Shown here piece after piece: positions 55,054 through 64,000 of a stretch of 64,000 bases of DNA. Every line of letters starts with the position of its first letter. The first letter of the stretch is position 1. The stretch is from Tatumella saanichensis (lineage in GTDB: Bacteria > Pseudomonadota > Gammaproteobacteria > Enterobacterales > Enterobacteriaceae), in assembly GCF_000439375.1 (NCBI RefSeq), contig NZ_ATMI01000003.1:1-64000 (forward strand). The letters are read 5' to 3'. The translations under genes and the position numbers were made by a program. A model generated the notes under the pieces. It worked only from the letters and a program-made list of their open reading frames with translations, was not told the origin of the DNA and did not search any database.

Positions 55054-55140
55054 AAAAAACGGTGCGGGCACCGTTTTTTTTCGCCGGTCTATTCCGGCCG
55101 GCACTGCTTTTTTGAAACCGACAGCCGTCGGTTTTTTTAT
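55054..55140 (+). terminator. two tandem terminators between upp and uraA
   Basis: First: AAAAAACGGTGC (55054-55065) with GCACCGTTTTTT (55068-55079) and more T. Second: AACCGAC (55116-55122) with GTCGGTT (55127-55133) around AGCC, then T. Each looks complete. uraA should be reached only by readthrough or from a promoter between or after them. Confidence 0.85.
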
Positions 55141-55173
55141 GCCTGGCAAAAATAATAATGACGGGGATTTCTG

Positions 55174-56445
55174 ATGATACGACGCACCATAGAAGTGAAT
55201 GAACGGCCACCGCTGTTGCAAACGCTGCCACTTAGCCTACAACACCTCTTTGCCATGTTTGGTGCCACGGTGTTGGTGCCGATCCTGTTCCATATCAACC
55301 CTGCGACGGTATTGTTGTTCAACGGCATCGGTACTTTAATCTATCTGTTTATCTGTAAGGGGAAAATCCCTGCTTATCTCGGCTCGAGTTTTGCCTTTAT
55401 TTCTCCGGTGCTGTTATTGCTTCCCCAAGGTTACGAGTTAGCCCTAGGGGGCTTTATTCTCTGTGGGGTGCTGTTCTGTGTGGTGGCACTGATTGTCAAA
55501 AAAGCCGGTACCCGTTGGTTGGATATTATGTTTCCACCGGCGGCCATGGGGGCCATTATCGCCATCATTGGTTTGGAATTGGCCAGTGTTGCCGCAGGCA
55601 TGGCCGGATTACTGCCGGCAGCGGGCAGTGCTGTAGACGGGAAAACGGTACTGGTCTCGCTGGTGACGTTGGGCGTTACGGTGTTTGGCTCAATCCTGTT
55701 CCGTGGCTTTCTGGCGATTATCCCGATCCTGATCGGCGTCGTGGTTGGTTATCTGCTGGCCTCTTGCTTGGGGATGGTGGACTGGACACTGGTGGAAAAG
55801 GCGCACTGGTTTGCGCTGCCGACCTTCTATAGGCCACGTTTTGAGTGGACAGCCATGCTGACGATTTTACCGGCAGCGCTGGTGGTGATTGCCGAACACG
55901 TCGGTCACCTGGTGGTGACCGCCAATATCGTCAAACGCGATCTGCTGAAAGATCCTGGTTTACACCGCTCAATGTTCGCTAATGGGCTGTCGACAGTGAT
56001 TTCTGGTTTCTTCGGCTCGACCCCCAACACCACTTATGGTGAAAATATCGGTGTGATGGCGATTACTCGTGTTTACAGTACCTGGGTGATTGGCGGCGCG
56101 GCGGTGATCGCCATTCTGCTGTCCTGCATCGGTAAATTGGCCGCCTTAATTCAGGCTATTCCGGTGCCGGTGATGGGCGGAGTATCACTGTTACTCTACG
56201 GTGTGATTGCCGCATCTGGGATCCGAGTACTCACCGATGCCAAAGTGGACTACGCGAACCCGAAAAATCTGATGCTGACTGCTATTATTCTGATTGTCGG
56301 TGTCAGTGGCACACGCATTCAGATTGGCGCGGTGGAATTAAAGGGCATGGCGCTGGCAACCATTGTCGGGATACTGCTGAGCCTTATTTTCCACCTGATT
56401 TCGGTGTTGCGTCCTGAACAATCGCAGCAGGACCCTCAGGCGTAA
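55174..56445 (+). CDS. uraA: uracil:H+ symporter UraA
   Basis: UraA imports uracil with protons (NCS2/NAT family, 14 membrane segments). The 423 residues begin MIRRTIEVNERPPLLQTLPLS. They hold FGATVLVPILFHINPATVLL, the substrate-site glutamates in VVIAEHVGHLVVT and the GSTPNTTYGENIG motif. It works with Upp, which traps the uracil as UMP. hda follows on the same strand. Confidence 0.95.
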   Translation: MIRRTIEVNERPPLLQTLPLSLQHLFAMFGATVLVPILFHINPATVLLFNGIGTLIYLFICKGKIPAYLGSSFAFISPVLLLLPQGYELALGGFILCGVLFCVVALIVKKAGTRWLDIMFPPAAMGAIIAIIGLELASVAAGMAGLLPAAGSAVDGKTVLVSLVTLGVTVFGSILFRGFLAIIPILIGVVVGYLLASCLGMVDWTLVEKAHWFALPTFYRPRFEWTAMLTILPAALVVIAEHVGHLVVTANIVKRDLLKDPGLHRSMFANGLSTVISGFFGSTPNTTYGENIGVMAITRVYSTWVIGGAAVIAILLSCIGKLAALIQAIPVPVMGGVSLLLYGVIAASGIRVLTDAKVDYANPKNLMLTAIILIVGVSGTRIQIGAVELKGMALATIVGILLSLIFHLISVLRPEQSQQDPQA

Positions 56446-56547
56446 GGGATTTATTCTGAATCGGGTAACCACGGGCTGCCCGATTCATCTTCGCCGAAAA
56501 GTTGTGGTAGACTGGACACGTTTTTTGCCATGTATGCTGAGGTACAC

Positions 56548-57249
56548 CTGAACACGCCGGCGCAATTATCATTGCCTCTTTACCTTCCTGACGATGAAAC
56601 CTTTGCCAGTTTCTGGCCCGGGGCTAATTCGTCGCTGCTCGCAGCCCTAAAAGCAGCTTTAACCCAGCAACATGGTGGTTACCTCTATTTCTGGTCCCGT
56701 GAGGGCGGGGGACGTAGCCACCTATTACATGCCGCCTGCGCAGAAATTTCGTCCCGTGACCAAGCCGTAGGCTATGTTCCTCTGGATAAGCGTACCTGGT
56801 TTGTGCCAGAAGTGTTGGAAGGCATGGAACACTTGGCATTAGTGTGTATCGATAATATTGAATGTATTGCCGGTGATGAAGCTTGGGAGATGGCTATCTT
56901 TGATCTCTATAACCGCATCTTGGAGACCGGTAAAACTCGGTTACTGATCACCGGTGACCGACCTCCGCGTCAGCTTAATCTCAAATTGGCTGATCTAGCT
57001 TCGCGGTTGGACTGGGGACAAATCTATCGCCTACAGCCGCTGTCCGACGATGAGAAATTACAAGCCCTACAGTTACGTGCTGGGCTACGGGGATTTGAAT
57101 TGCCGGAAGATGTCGGACGTTTTCTGTTGAAACGTCTAGACCGGGAAATGCGCACGCTGTTTGAAACCCTTGATAGGCTGGACCATGCGTCGATCACCGC
57201 CCAGCGCAAACTCACTATACCTTTCGTCAAAGAGACGCTCGGACTTTAG
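56548..57249 (+). CDS. hda: DnaA regulatory inactivator Hda
   Basis: Hda is an AAA+ protein that, with the DNA-bound beta clamp, stimulates ATP hydrolysis by DnaA to stop re-initiation. The clamp-binding motif QLSLPL is near the N-terminus. Starting at CTG 56548 gives 233 residues ([17 protein letters not shown]), with GAGG 8 bases upstream; E. coli Hda is reported to use a CUG in the same place. The alternative is ATG 56530, adding MYAEVH. The stop overlaps that of convergent arsC by 3 bases. Confidence 0.93.
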   Translation: MNTPAQLSLPLYLPDDETFASFWPGANSSLLAALKAALTQQHGGYLYFWSREGGGRSHLLHAACAEISSRDQAVGYVPLDKRTWFVPEVLEGMEHLALVCIDNIECIAGDEAWEMAIFDLYNRILETGKTRLLITGDRPPRQLNLKLADLASRLDWGQIYRLQPLSDDEKLQALQLRAGLRGFELPEDVGRFLLKRLDREMRTLFETLDRLDHASITAQRKLTIPFVKETLGL

Positions 57250-57602
57250 TCACCGAGGATCTCCAGGACTTGTTCTGGCGGACGCCCTAATCGGGCTCGT
57301 TCGCCATTGACCACAATCGGCCGCTCAATCAGTTTTGGATGCTCCGCCATCGCCGCAATCAGCTGTGGTTGACTGAGACTGCTGTCTCCCAGACCAAGAC
57401 TTTTATACAGCTCGTCCTTGGTGCGCATCATCTGTCGGGCATCGCTGAATCCGGCCTTGTCTAACAGGCTCTGCAGGGTGGTGCTATCCGGTGGCGTTTC
57501 CAGATAGAGGATCACCTCAGGCTCGATACCCTGTTGGTGTAGGAGTTGCAGAGTCTCGCGACTCTTGGAGCAGCGTGGGTTATGGTAAATATGAACAGTC
57601 AT
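57246..57602 (-). CDS. arsC: ArsC-family arsenate reductase-like protein (YfgD)
   Basis: The 118-residue thioredoxin-fold protein has the ArsC-type catalytic Cys C11 in [12 protein letters not shown] and [17 protein letters not shown] near the C-terminus, which supplies the arginine expected for arsenate reduction. The chromosomal YfgD group is not in an ars operon, so its true substrate is uncertain. It lies 6 bases after bepA and is probably cotranscribed with it. Confidence 0.9.
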   Translation of the reverse strand: MTVHIYHNPRCSKSRETLQLLHQQGIEPEVILYLETPPDSTTLQSLLDKAGFSDARQMMRTKDELYKSLGLGDSSLSQPQLIAAMAEHPKLIERPIVVNGERARLGRPPEQVLEILGD

Positions 57603-57608
57603 TGATTA

Positions 57609-59084
57609 TCACCCTTTCTGATACTGACGGAAACGTTGCTGCAACTGACGCAGCTGGTCGATACGGGCATCATAACGTGCTTGCTTGAGACTGCCAAAGG
57701 GCACCTGCGCGCTCGCGCTGCTCAGGGCACGGATCGCCTGGGATAATTTGCCGTCTAAAGCTAACCCCTGTGCCTGAGCAAATAACACTTCATCATTCAG
57801 TCCTAGCGCGGCATCAGCCTGTGCCAGTAAATCCCAACCGTTAGGGTCATCGGGATAATCCCATGTGTAGCGATTAAGTAGGGTGCGAGTGGCGGCATTA
57901 TCACCGGCTTGCAGGCTGGCATTGGCCAAGTTAAGCAGCAGCACTGGGCTTTTCGAGGTGGCTGCGCCGACAGCATTCAACATGCGGACCGCCGCTTGAG
58001 GCTGCTTTAGCCCAATGTCAATGTCCGTCATTATGTCGAGGAACCATGGGTTATTCGGCTGCTGTGCCAACAGTGGCTGAATAATGGCGCGCGCATTGCT
58101 GAATTTTTTAGCCTCAAGAAACTGGACGGCTTTACCATAGCGGGCCGCTAACTGCTGGCGGACATTCCCCTTTGCGTACTGCTCCAGCACATCATCCAGC
58201 ATCCCGTTAGCGGGGCTTTGTGTCGTACCATACATGCCGAGAATACGCACTTTGGCAAAATAGAAGTCCTGCGAGGAGTGCACTACCGTACGTGGCATCT
58301 GATTGGCACGGTTACGGGCATCGGCCAAGCGGCTGTCCGGTAAGGGATGGGTCAGCAGCATTTCTGGCGGCTTGGAATCATAACGTGACATATCTGCCAG
58401 CTTCTGCATAAAGTCCGGCATTGCCTCGGGGTCGAAACCGGCGCGTTGCAGTACTTGAATACCAATCCGGTCAGCTTCTTGCTCGTTTTGGCGAGTAAAA
58501 CTAATGACCCCTTGTTGACTCCCCGCCAGAGTGCCGGTCAGTGCCGCCATACCAGCCTGAGGGTTCGCCATGGCCAACAAAATAGACCCGAGGGCGCCGA
58601 CCCAGGTAAGGGGCGCGTTGCGTTTCTGTTCCTCCATCGCCCGAGCCAGGTGACGCTGGGTGACGTGAGAAATTTCGTGGGCCATGACCGACGCCAATTC
58701 GCTTTCGTTATCGGTATAACGGAACAACGCAGAGTGAAGCACGACATTGCCACCGAAAAAGGCAAAAGCGTTCAGTTCATCGTTCTGGATCAGGTAAAAA
58801 TGGAAAGGCGTTTTCACCGACCAAGCATGGGAGACCAGCCGCTGCCCGAGGGTATTTATGTATTGGTCGAGAATAGGATCGTTGATCAGTGGGGCACTGG
58901 CCCGCAGCTCGCGGACGTAAAAATCGCCCATCTGTAGCTCTTCGTTTACGGACAAGGTCGCGCCAGCGGTGGTGCCGATATCTGGCAGCGTATCCGTTAC
59001 GTCGGCAAAGGCCGGGGCCACAGACAGGCTACAGGTACTGGCAACCAGCAGTGCAGCAACGAATTGTTTAACGGTCAGTGTCAT
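57609..59084 (-). CDS. bepA: periplasmic metalloprotease/chaperone BepA
   Basis: BepA degrades misfolded or promotes correct assembly of outer-membrane proteins such as LptD. The 491 residues have a signal peptide (to about 27, SLSVAPAFA), an M48 zinc protease domain with H136-E137-x-x-H140 ([12 protein letters not shown]), and C-terminal TPR helices (about 310-480). E. coli has perM between bcp and bepA; here it is missing. It is intact. Confidence 0.95.
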   Translation of the reverse strand: MTLTVKQFVAALLVASTCSLSVAPAFADVTDTLPDIGTTAGATLSVNEELQMGDFYVRELRASAPLINDPILDQYINTLGQRLVSHAWSVKTPFHFYLIQNDELNAFAFFGGNVVLHSALFRYTDNESELASVMAHEISHVTQRHLARAMEEQKRNAPLTWVGALGSILLAMANPQAGMAALTGTLAGSQQGVISFTRQNEQEADRIGIQVLQRAGFDPEAMPDFMQKLADMSRYDSKPPEMLLTHPLPDSRLADARNRANQMPRTVVHSSQDFYFAKVRILGMYGTTQSPANGMLDDVLEQYAKGNVRQQLAARYGKAVQFLEAKKFSNARAIIQPLLAQQPNNPWFLDIMTDIDIGLKQPQAAVRMLNAVGAATSKSPVLLLNLANASLQAGDNAATRTLLNRYTWDYPDDPNGWDLLAQADAALGLNDEVLFAQAQGLALDGKLSQAIRALSSASAQVPFGSLKQARYDARIDQLRQLQQRFRQYQKG

Positions 59085-59248
59085 GGTTCATCCCTGTTTA
59101 TCAGTACCCGCGGCAGATCCGCTGGCAATAGCACGGGATCTGATCCCGCAAGCAAGGGGCTAAGGGCAGTGTATAGCAGAGTGTTGGGTGAGAGAAGCGG
59201 GCGTTTGGAAAATCAGACCGCCGGCCAATTCGGCGGTCGTAGGCCGTA

Positions 59249-59713
59249 TTAGCCCTGCAGGTAGCTCAGTACGATGTCGTGATGGTTTGAGGTTTTGAAT
59301 TCATCAAACACCTTTTCAACGGTACCGTCCGTGTCAATCAGGAAACTGGTGCGATGGATACCGTCATAGGTTTTGCCCATAAACTTCTTCTCGCCCCAGA
59401 TGCCAAATGCTTCACATACTTTGTGGTCTTCATCGGACAGTAAGGTGAAGTTCAGTAACTCTTTTTCAGCAAAGCGTGACAGTTTTTCAGGTTTATCGGT
59501 GCTGATACCCAGCACCTGGACACCGGCTTTATTCAAGGCTGCCATATTGTCCCGTAATCCGCAGGCCTGCACAGTACAGCCTGGGGTCATCGCTTTAGGG
59601 TAGAAGTACACCAGCACTTTTTCCCCCTGGAAGTCGGTCAGGCTCACCTCTTCACCGTCCTGATCGGGTAAGCTGAACTGAGGGGCTTTATCACCGGCTT
59701 TCAATGGATTCAT
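59249..59713 (-). CDS. bcp: thioredoxin-dependent peroxiredoxin Bcp
   Basis: Bcp is an atypical 2-Cys peroxiredoxin that reduces H2O2 and organic peroxides. The 154 residues have peroxidatic C46 and resolving C51 in TPGCTVQACG. It lies 147 bases downstream of gcvR on the same strand, as in E. coli. Confidence 0.96.
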   Translation of the reverse strand: MNPLKAGDKAPQFSLPDQDGEEVSLTDFQGEKVLVYFYPKAMTPGCTVQACGLRDNMAALNKAGVQVLGISTDKPEKLSRFAEKELLNFTLLSDEDHKVCEAFGIWGEKKFMGKTYDGIHRTSFLIDTDGTVEKVFDEFKTSNHHDIVLSYLQG

Positions 59714-59860
59714 AACAACTCTCCGAATCTGATTCAGGGCGTTCGCTGCCCGTGGGTCTGTAATCTGCCTGTCACGCTGTTTTCTGCGAGGCGGGCTAGT
59801 TAATGTTATAGCGCAAAGTCGGTAAAAACGCAGGTGACCTTTGACGTCTTATCGGGTGGC

Positions 59861-60436
59861 TTAAGGCACTGTAGCGGCCGAAATATCCCCATCGAGAATA
59901 CTGAACTGGCGTATACTGCCCTGTGCATGCAGTTCTGTACAGAGGAGTTGAAAAGCCTGCTCGAACTCCGGCCGCTGGCTCTGATCGGTACTGTGGGCGG
60001 TCATCTGAATATACAGGGTAGCGGCGGCTTCGGGACGGCCCGGCTGGGTACGAGATACCAACTCGGCGATATTCATCCCATGAGTATCCATCAAATTGGT
60101 AAAGCGTTCGATAATGCTGGGTGAGTCTGCGACCTTGACCTCAATACGGGTAGTCTCTGGACGGGGCGGGTGGGCTTCCACGTCGGTACGTTTCATAATG
60201 ATCAGCAGTTCCAGCTCCGCCCCTTTAATCGGTAGGGTGGATTCGATTAGCCCAATCGCATTCCAACTGCCGGACAGTAGCATAATAAAAGTAAACTCAT
60301 TCCCTAACAGAGCGAGGCGACTGTCATCAATATTACACCCGCAGCGGCTGACATGGCGGGTAATAGTGTTGACGATGCCAGGCCGATCCGTGCCCAGCGC
60401 AGTGATGACCAGATGATGTTGCGGTGATTGCGCCAA
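59861..60436 (-). CDS. gcvR: glycine cleavage system transcriptional repressor GcvR
   Basis: GcvR binds GcvA and, without glycine, holds it in the repressing state on gcvTHP. The 191 residues comprise two ACT domains (about 8-80 and 95-170; HHLVITALGTDRPGIVNTI and RIEVKVADSPSIIERFTNLM). It is divergent from dapA across 142 bases, the conserved arrangement. It is intact. Confidence 0.94.
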   Translation of the reverse strand: MAQSPQHHLVITALGTDRPGIVNTITRHVSRCGCNIDDSRLALLGNEFTFIMLLSGSWNAIGLIESTLPIKGAELELLIIMKRTDVEAHPPRPETTRIEVKVADSPSIIERFTNLMDTHGMNIAELVSRTQPGRPEAAATLYIQMTAHSTDQSQRPEFEQAFQLLCTELHAQGSIRQFSILDGDISAATVP

Positions 60437-60578
60437 TGTCCTGTTTCCTGTTTTTTTCTAATAACCTAAAGGTAAACATAAAAAAAACTGCTGACAAGCA
60501 CATGAAGCGTCTGGCTTGCTTGCTTTTCACGTCAGGTAAACCGTACCATGAAGTAATTGTTGGTTAAGGGGATCGCGA

Positions 60579-61457
60579 ATGTTTACCGGAAGTATTGTAG
60601 CGCTGATTACGCCGATGGATGAAAAAGGCCATCTTTGTCGTGAAAGCCTAAAAAAACTTATTGATTATCATGTTGATAGCGGAACCTCCGCGATCGTTTC
60701 TGTCGGCACCACCGGCGAGTCCGCCACCCTCAGCCACGAAGAACATGTCGCGGTCGTGAAGGCCACCCTGGAACTGGCCGATGGCCGTATTCCAGTGATC
60801 GCCGGTACTGGCACGAATGCCACCGCAGAAGGTATCTCTCTGACCCGCCAGTTTGAAGACAGCGGTGTCATCGGCTGTCTGACGGTAGTGCCTTATTATA
60901 ACCGTCCGACTCAGGAAGGGATGTTCCAGCATTTTAAAGCTATTGCCGAAAGCACTGATCTGCCGCAAATGCTGTATAATGTGCCGTCCCGTACCGGGTG
61001 CGATATGCTGCCCGAGACCGTTGCACGTCTGGCCGAGATCAAAAATATTATCGGTATTAAAGAGGCAACAGGGAACTTATCCCGTGTGAGTCAGATCCAA
61101 GAGCTGGTTGATGACAAGTTTATTCTGCTGAGCGGCGATGACGCCAGCGCCTTAGACTTTATGCAACTGGGTGGTTCGGGAGTGATTTCCGTGACTGCGA
61201 ATATCGCGGCCCGCGAAATGGCTGATGTCTGTAAACTGGCTGCAGAAGGGCAGTTTACCGAGGCCCGTCGCCTTAACCAGCGTCTGATGGCATTACATCA
61301 CACGTTATTTTGTGAACCCAATCCTGTCCCGGTGAAGTGGGCAGCCAAGCAGCTGGGATTGATCGCCAAAGACACTTTACGCCTGCCGATGATACCGCTG
61401 ACTGCAAAGGCAGAGCCAGTGATCGAGGCAGCATTGCGTGAAGCTGGCCTGCGATAA
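60579..61457 (+). CDS. dapA: 4-hydroxy-tetrahydrodipicolinate synthase
   Basis: DapA condenses pyruvate with aspartate semialdehyde, the first lysine/DAP-specific step. The 292 residues carry GTTGESATL, the catalytic Tyr in [11 protein letters not shown] and the Schiff-base Lys in [10 protein letters not shown] (about 161). bamC starts 14 bases later; the two form the conserved dapA-bamC operon. It is intact. Confidence 0.97.
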   Translation: MFTGSIVALITPMDEKGHLCRESLKKLIDYHVDSGTSAIVSVGTTGESATLSHEEHVAVVKATLELADGRIPVIAGTGTNATAEGISLTRQFEDSGVIGCLTVVPYYNRPTQEGMFQHFKAIAESTDLPQMLYNVPSRTGCDMLPETVARLAEIKNIIGIKEATGNLSRVSQIQELVDDKFILLSGDDASALDFMQLGGSGVISVTANIAAREMADVCKLAAEGQFTEARRLNQRLMALHHTLFCEPNPVPVKWAAKQLGLIAKDTLRLPMIPLTAKAEPVIEAALREAGLR

Positions 61458-61471
61458 TTTAGGGAGTTTTA

Positions 61472-62500
61472 ATGGCTTATTCAGTTAAAAAATCGGCAGT
61501 GGCGAAAGCGGCCGGTTTGTCAGTGGTACTATTATTGTCTGCTTGTTCTCATGATCAGCACTACAAGCGAGAAATCAATGGCAACGAAGACTATCTGAAC
61601 GCTGCGGGTCTTAATGACTTGAACGTACCTTCCGGAATGATTTTACCGCTGGAAAGTGGTCAGTATCAGGTGCCGCAGGCGAGCAGCCAAGGCGCTACCG
61701 GTAAGATGCTAGATATTCGTCCGCCGGCACAGCCACTGGCCTTGCTGAATGGTTCGCGGACTCAGTTTTCCGGCACTGACGCGGTACTGGTTATCCAAGG
61801 AACTCCGTCGGATATCTGGTCACAGGTGATTACTAGCCTGCAAGATAAGAAAGTGACTATTGCTGAACGTAATGACGCGGAACAGCAACTTTCGACCGAC
61901 TGGATCAACTGGAATCGTCCGGACGAAGATCAACAGTACCGTGGTCGTTATCAGGTCGCCGTGCAGCAGCAGAGCTACCAGACGGTGGTGAGAGTGCACC
62001 CGCTGACCCTAGAACAGAAAGGGGTTGCGGTGACCGGTCAGTCTGAGATCCAGCGCTATACCGCTCAACTGCTCAACGACATTTCTGCTGAAATGAGCCG
62101 TGTACAGGCTGAACGCCTAAATAATGCGAATAATGTTTCGGGTAGTATCGACGTGCAAAGTGGTGCTGATGATACTGGCTTGCCAGATATCATCGTACGT
62201 GCGCCATTTGCGGCGACCTGGGATCGTTTACCGGCCGCTCTGAAACGTGCCGGGATGACCGTGTCTGATAAAGATCGTTCAGAAGGCAGCCTGAATGTTA
62301 GCTATAAAGCACTGAGCAGCAGCGATTGGGATGCCCTGGGCGCCAAAGATCCTGGCTTGGATAACGGTAAGTACAAGTTACAGTTAGGCGATCTGGATAA
62401 CCGCAGCAGCCTGCAGTTTATCGACCCACGGGGCCATGTCCTGACTCAGTCGCAAAATGATGCGCTGGTGTCGGTGTTACAGGCCGCGTTTAACAAATAA
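61472..62500 (+). CDS. bamC: outer membrane assembly lipoprotein BamC
   Basis: BamC is a lipoprotein of the BAM complex. The 342 residues have a lipoprotein signal with lipobox Cys at 25 (LLLSACSHD), an unstructured N-terminal arm that lies on BamD (YLNAAGLNDLNVPSGMILP), and two helix-grip domains. It is in the dapA operon and ends at a strong terminator before purC. Confidence 0.94.
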   Translation: MAYSVKKSAVAKAAGLSVVLLLSACSHDQHYKREINGNEDYLNAAGLNDLNVPSGMILPLESGQYQVPQASSQGATGKMLDIRPPAQPLALLNGSRTQFSGTDAVLVIQGTPSDIWSQVITSLQDKKVTIAERNDAEQQLSTDWINWNRPDEDQQYRGRYQVAVQQQSYQTVVRVHPLTLEQKGVAVTGQSEIQRYTAQLLNDISAEMSRVQAERLNNANNVSGSIDVQSGADDTGLPDIIVRAPFAATWDRLPAALKRAGMTVSDKDRSEGSLNVSYKALSSSDWDALGAKDPGLDNGKYKLQLGDLDNRSSLQFIDPRGHVLTQSQNDALVSVLQAAFNK

Positions 62501-62508
62501 GTGGTCAT

Positions 62509-62536
62509 GGCCGGAGATTCTCCGGCCTTTTTTTTT
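62509..62536 (+). terminator. dapA-bamC terminator
   Basis: GGCCGGAG (62509-62516) and CTCCGGCC (62520-62527) around ATT, followed by nine T. Confidence 0.92.
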
Positions 62537-62562
62537 AAAACTTTGGCATAATAGGGGCTGGC

Positions 62563-62578
62563 AGGTAAACGATTGCGT
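62563..62578 (+). promoter_or_regulatory. PurR-type box upstream of purC
   Basis: AGGTAAACGATTGCGT matches the PurR consensus at 13 of 16 positions. It lies 64 bases upstream of the purC ATG. Confidence 0.7.
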
Positions 62579-62641
62579 AGCGCGATGGTTTAGCTAAAAT
62601 CAGCACCATGCGAAAGTTCTTTCATGTTTGGAGTTAACAAG

Positions 62642-63355
62642 ATGCAAAAGCAAGCTGAGTTGTATCGCGGCAAAGCAAAAACAGTCTTCAGTACCGATAA
62701 CCCTGATTTACTGATACTGGAATTCCGCAATGATACATCAGCCGGAGACGGGGCCAAAATCGAGCAGTTCGACCGTAAGGGAATGGTAAACAACAAGTTT
62801 AACTATTTCATTATGCAGAAACTGCAGCAGGCAGGTATCCCGACTCAGATGGAAGCCCTGCTGTCTGACACCGAAGCCTTGGTAAAAAAATTAGACATGG
62901 TTCCAGTGGAATGTGTGGTGCGTAACCGTGCCGCGGGATCACTGGTGAAACGCCTGGGCGTGGAAGAGGGAATTGCCCTGACCCCGCCACTGTTTGACTT
63001 GTTCCTGAAAGACGACGCGCATCATGATCCGATGATCAACGAATCTTACTGCGAAACCTTTGGCTGGGTCAGCAAGCCGCACCTTGATCGGATGCGTGAA
63101 CTGACGCTGAAGGCTAACCAAGTACTGAGTCAATTGTTTGATGATGCCGGTTTGATCCTAGTGGACTTTAAACTGGAATTTGGCCTGTACAACGGGGAAG
63201 TGGTGCTGGGCGATGAGTTCTCTCCAGATGGTGCCCGGCTGTGGGACAAATCGACCATGGCGAAAATGGACAAAGACCGTTTCCGCCAGAGTCTGGGCGG
63301 TGTGGTTGAAGCTTATGAAGAAGTGGCACAGCGTTTAGGGGTTCCGCTGGACTGA
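62642..63355 (+). CDS. purC: SAICAR synthetase PurC
   Basis: PurC joins aspartate to CAIR with ATP in purine synthesis. ATG 62642 ([20 protein letters not shown]) gives 237 residues, the E. coli length; the in-frame ATG at 62624 is less likely. Typical motifs are [33 protein letters not shown] and [20 protein letters not shown]. Controlled by the PurR-type box upstream; a hairpin follows. Confidence 0.96.
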   Translation: MQKQAELYRGKAKTVFSTDNPDLLILEFRNDTSAGDGAKIEQFDRKGMVNNKFNYFIMQKLQQAGIPTQMEALLSDTEALVKKLDMVPVECVVRNRAAGSLVKRLGVEEGIALTPPLFDLFLKDDAHHDPMINESYCETFGWVSKPHLDRMRELTLKANQVLSQLFDDAGLILVDFKLEFGLYNGEVVLGDEFSPDGARLWDKSTMAKMDKDRFRQSLGGVVEAYEEVAQRLGVPLD

Positions 63356-63377
63356 TCTGCTCCGCTGAACACCGATG

Positions 63378-63414
63378 ACGCCGCGCTAGCACTCTGCTGT
63401 TAGCGCGGCGTTTT
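63378..63414 (+). terminator. purC terminator
   Basis: ACGCCGCGCTA (63378-63388) and TAGCGCGGCGT (63401-63411) form a perfect 11-bp stem with a 12-base loop, followed by TTT. Confidence 0.8.
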
Positions 63415-63521
63415 GCTGTCTGGAATAGGGGCTGTGCTTTTCCCTCTGCGGGTTGACTGGTCATCTGACACAGATACCACTAAAATCATCAGAATGTAAA
63501 AAAACATAACAGAGGTAGCTT

Positions 63522-64000
63522 ATGCGCTGGCAAGGACGTCGTGAAAGCGACAATGTTGAAGACCGACGTGATCAATCATCCCCACAGGGAAGCGGCGGAG
63601 GTGGCATTCGTCTGCCGCGGGGCAAAGGCGGTATCGTGGTATTAATTGTCGTGCTGGTGGCAGGGTATTACGGCTATGACCTTACCCCACTGCTTGGCGG
63701 TGGTTCACAAAGCACCCAGGTAAGTCCCCCATCAACCACCACTAAACCTGCTGCGCACAGCGCGGCGGATGATCAGGCGGCGAAGTTCACGTCGGTGATC
63801 CTAGCCTCGACGGAAGATGTCTGGGGACAGATCTTCAAAAACATGGGGCGTCAGTATGTGAACCCGAAACTGGTGATGTACCGGGGTCAGACCCGTACCG
63901 GTTGTGGTACCGGCCAGTCAGTGATGGGACCGTTCTACTGTCCGGCCGATCAGACCGTCTATATCGATCTTTCTTTCTACGATGAGCTGAAAAATAAACT
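63522..64000 (+). CDS. ypfJ: YpfJ-type neutral zinc metallopeptidase, 5' part
   Basis: The gene starts at ATG 63522 ([18 protein letters not shown]) with an AGAGGTAG ribosome site and runs off the window. The 159 codons seen include one membrane helix (about 36-53, [19 protein letters not shown]) and the conserved [35 protein letters not shown]. This is the start of the neutral zinc metallopeptidase (YpfJ) domain. The zinc-binding HExxH lies beyond the window. Substrate is unknown. The position after purC matches E. coli. Confidence 0.92.
   Translation, partial: MRWQGRRESDNVEDRRDQSSPQGSGGGGIRLPRGKGGIVVLIVVLVAGYYGYDLTPLLGGGSQSTQVSPPSTTTKPAAHSAADDQAAKFTSVILASTEDVWGQIFKNMGRQYVNPKLVMYRGQTRTGCGTGQSVMGPFYCPADQTVYIDLSFYDELKNK

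Noticed and set aside
1-64000. CRISPR arrays, tRNA or rRNA genes
   Set aside because: No regularly spaced repeats with spacers, no cloverleaf-like segments and no rRNA-like sequence were seen on reading both strands; a tRNAscan/Infernal run would be decisive.

Overview
This window is a chromosome segment from a member of the Enterobacterales. Gene order and protein sequences follow the Escherichia coli 57-min region very closely: suhB-trmJ-iscRSUA-hscBA-fdx-iscX-pepB-sseB-sseA-ndk-rlmN-rodZ-ispG-hisS-yfgM-bamB-der-xseA-guaBA, then ppx-ppk-purNM-upp-uraA-hda-arsC-bepA-bcp-gcvR-dapA-bamC-purC-ypfJ. Retention of a pilW-like gene before rodZ, a PQQ glucose dehydrogenase and many decayed genes fit Erwiniaceae (Tatumella/Pantoea-like). 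That family assignment is inference, not proof.

Layout. 1-1.4 kb: frameshifted IS3-family remnant and a decayed stretch next to suhB. 1.4-27.3 kb: core genes for Fe-S cluster assembly, translation (trmJ, rlmN, hisS, der), cell shape (rodZ), isoprenoid synthesis (ispG), outer-membrane assembly (bamB) and GMP synthesis (guaBA). Several genes that E. coli has here (yfhM-pbpC, yfgJ) are absent, and pilW is broken. 27.3-46.4 kb: an accessory region of about 19 kb between guaA and the ppk-ppx block. It holds an IS903-like element with a single stop codon, then a cargo module bounded by two inverted IS1-type ends: a CGNR regulator, an internally deleted alpha/beta hydrolase, a VOC protein, a three-domain flavin/Fe-S reductase and an acetolactate synthase fragment. 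Beyond it lie a toxin-antitoxin pair with a nonsense-mutated toxin, an orphan amino-acid-binding protein, a GntR/DUF2848/MHS-transporter cluster, and two genes truncated head to head. The region ends with a ycgZ-ymgA-ariR operon, a FUSC membrane protein and gcd. 46.4-64 kb: mgtE, ppk-ppx-tehB, purine and pyrimidine salvage and synthesis genes, hda, protein quality control (bepA), peroxiredoxin (bcp), gcvR, dapA-bamC, purC and the start of ypfJ.

Regulation visible in the DNA: two abutting IscR type-1 sites before iscR; PurR-type boxes before guaB, purM and purC; a T-tract start site at upp typical of UTP-sensed reiterative transcription; regularly spaced TTGTACAA sites before ycgZ; and four GTAACC/GGTTAC half-sites between the CGNR regulator and its divergent neighbour.

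A dominant theme is gene decay. Broken genes include the IS3 transposase, pilW, the IS903-like transposase, both IS1 copies, the hydrolase, alsS, the toxin, a nucleotidyltransferase and an HNH nuclease gene. The best candidates for little-described biology are the IS1-bounded redox module with its divergent operator array, and the ycgZ-ymgA-ariR control region.
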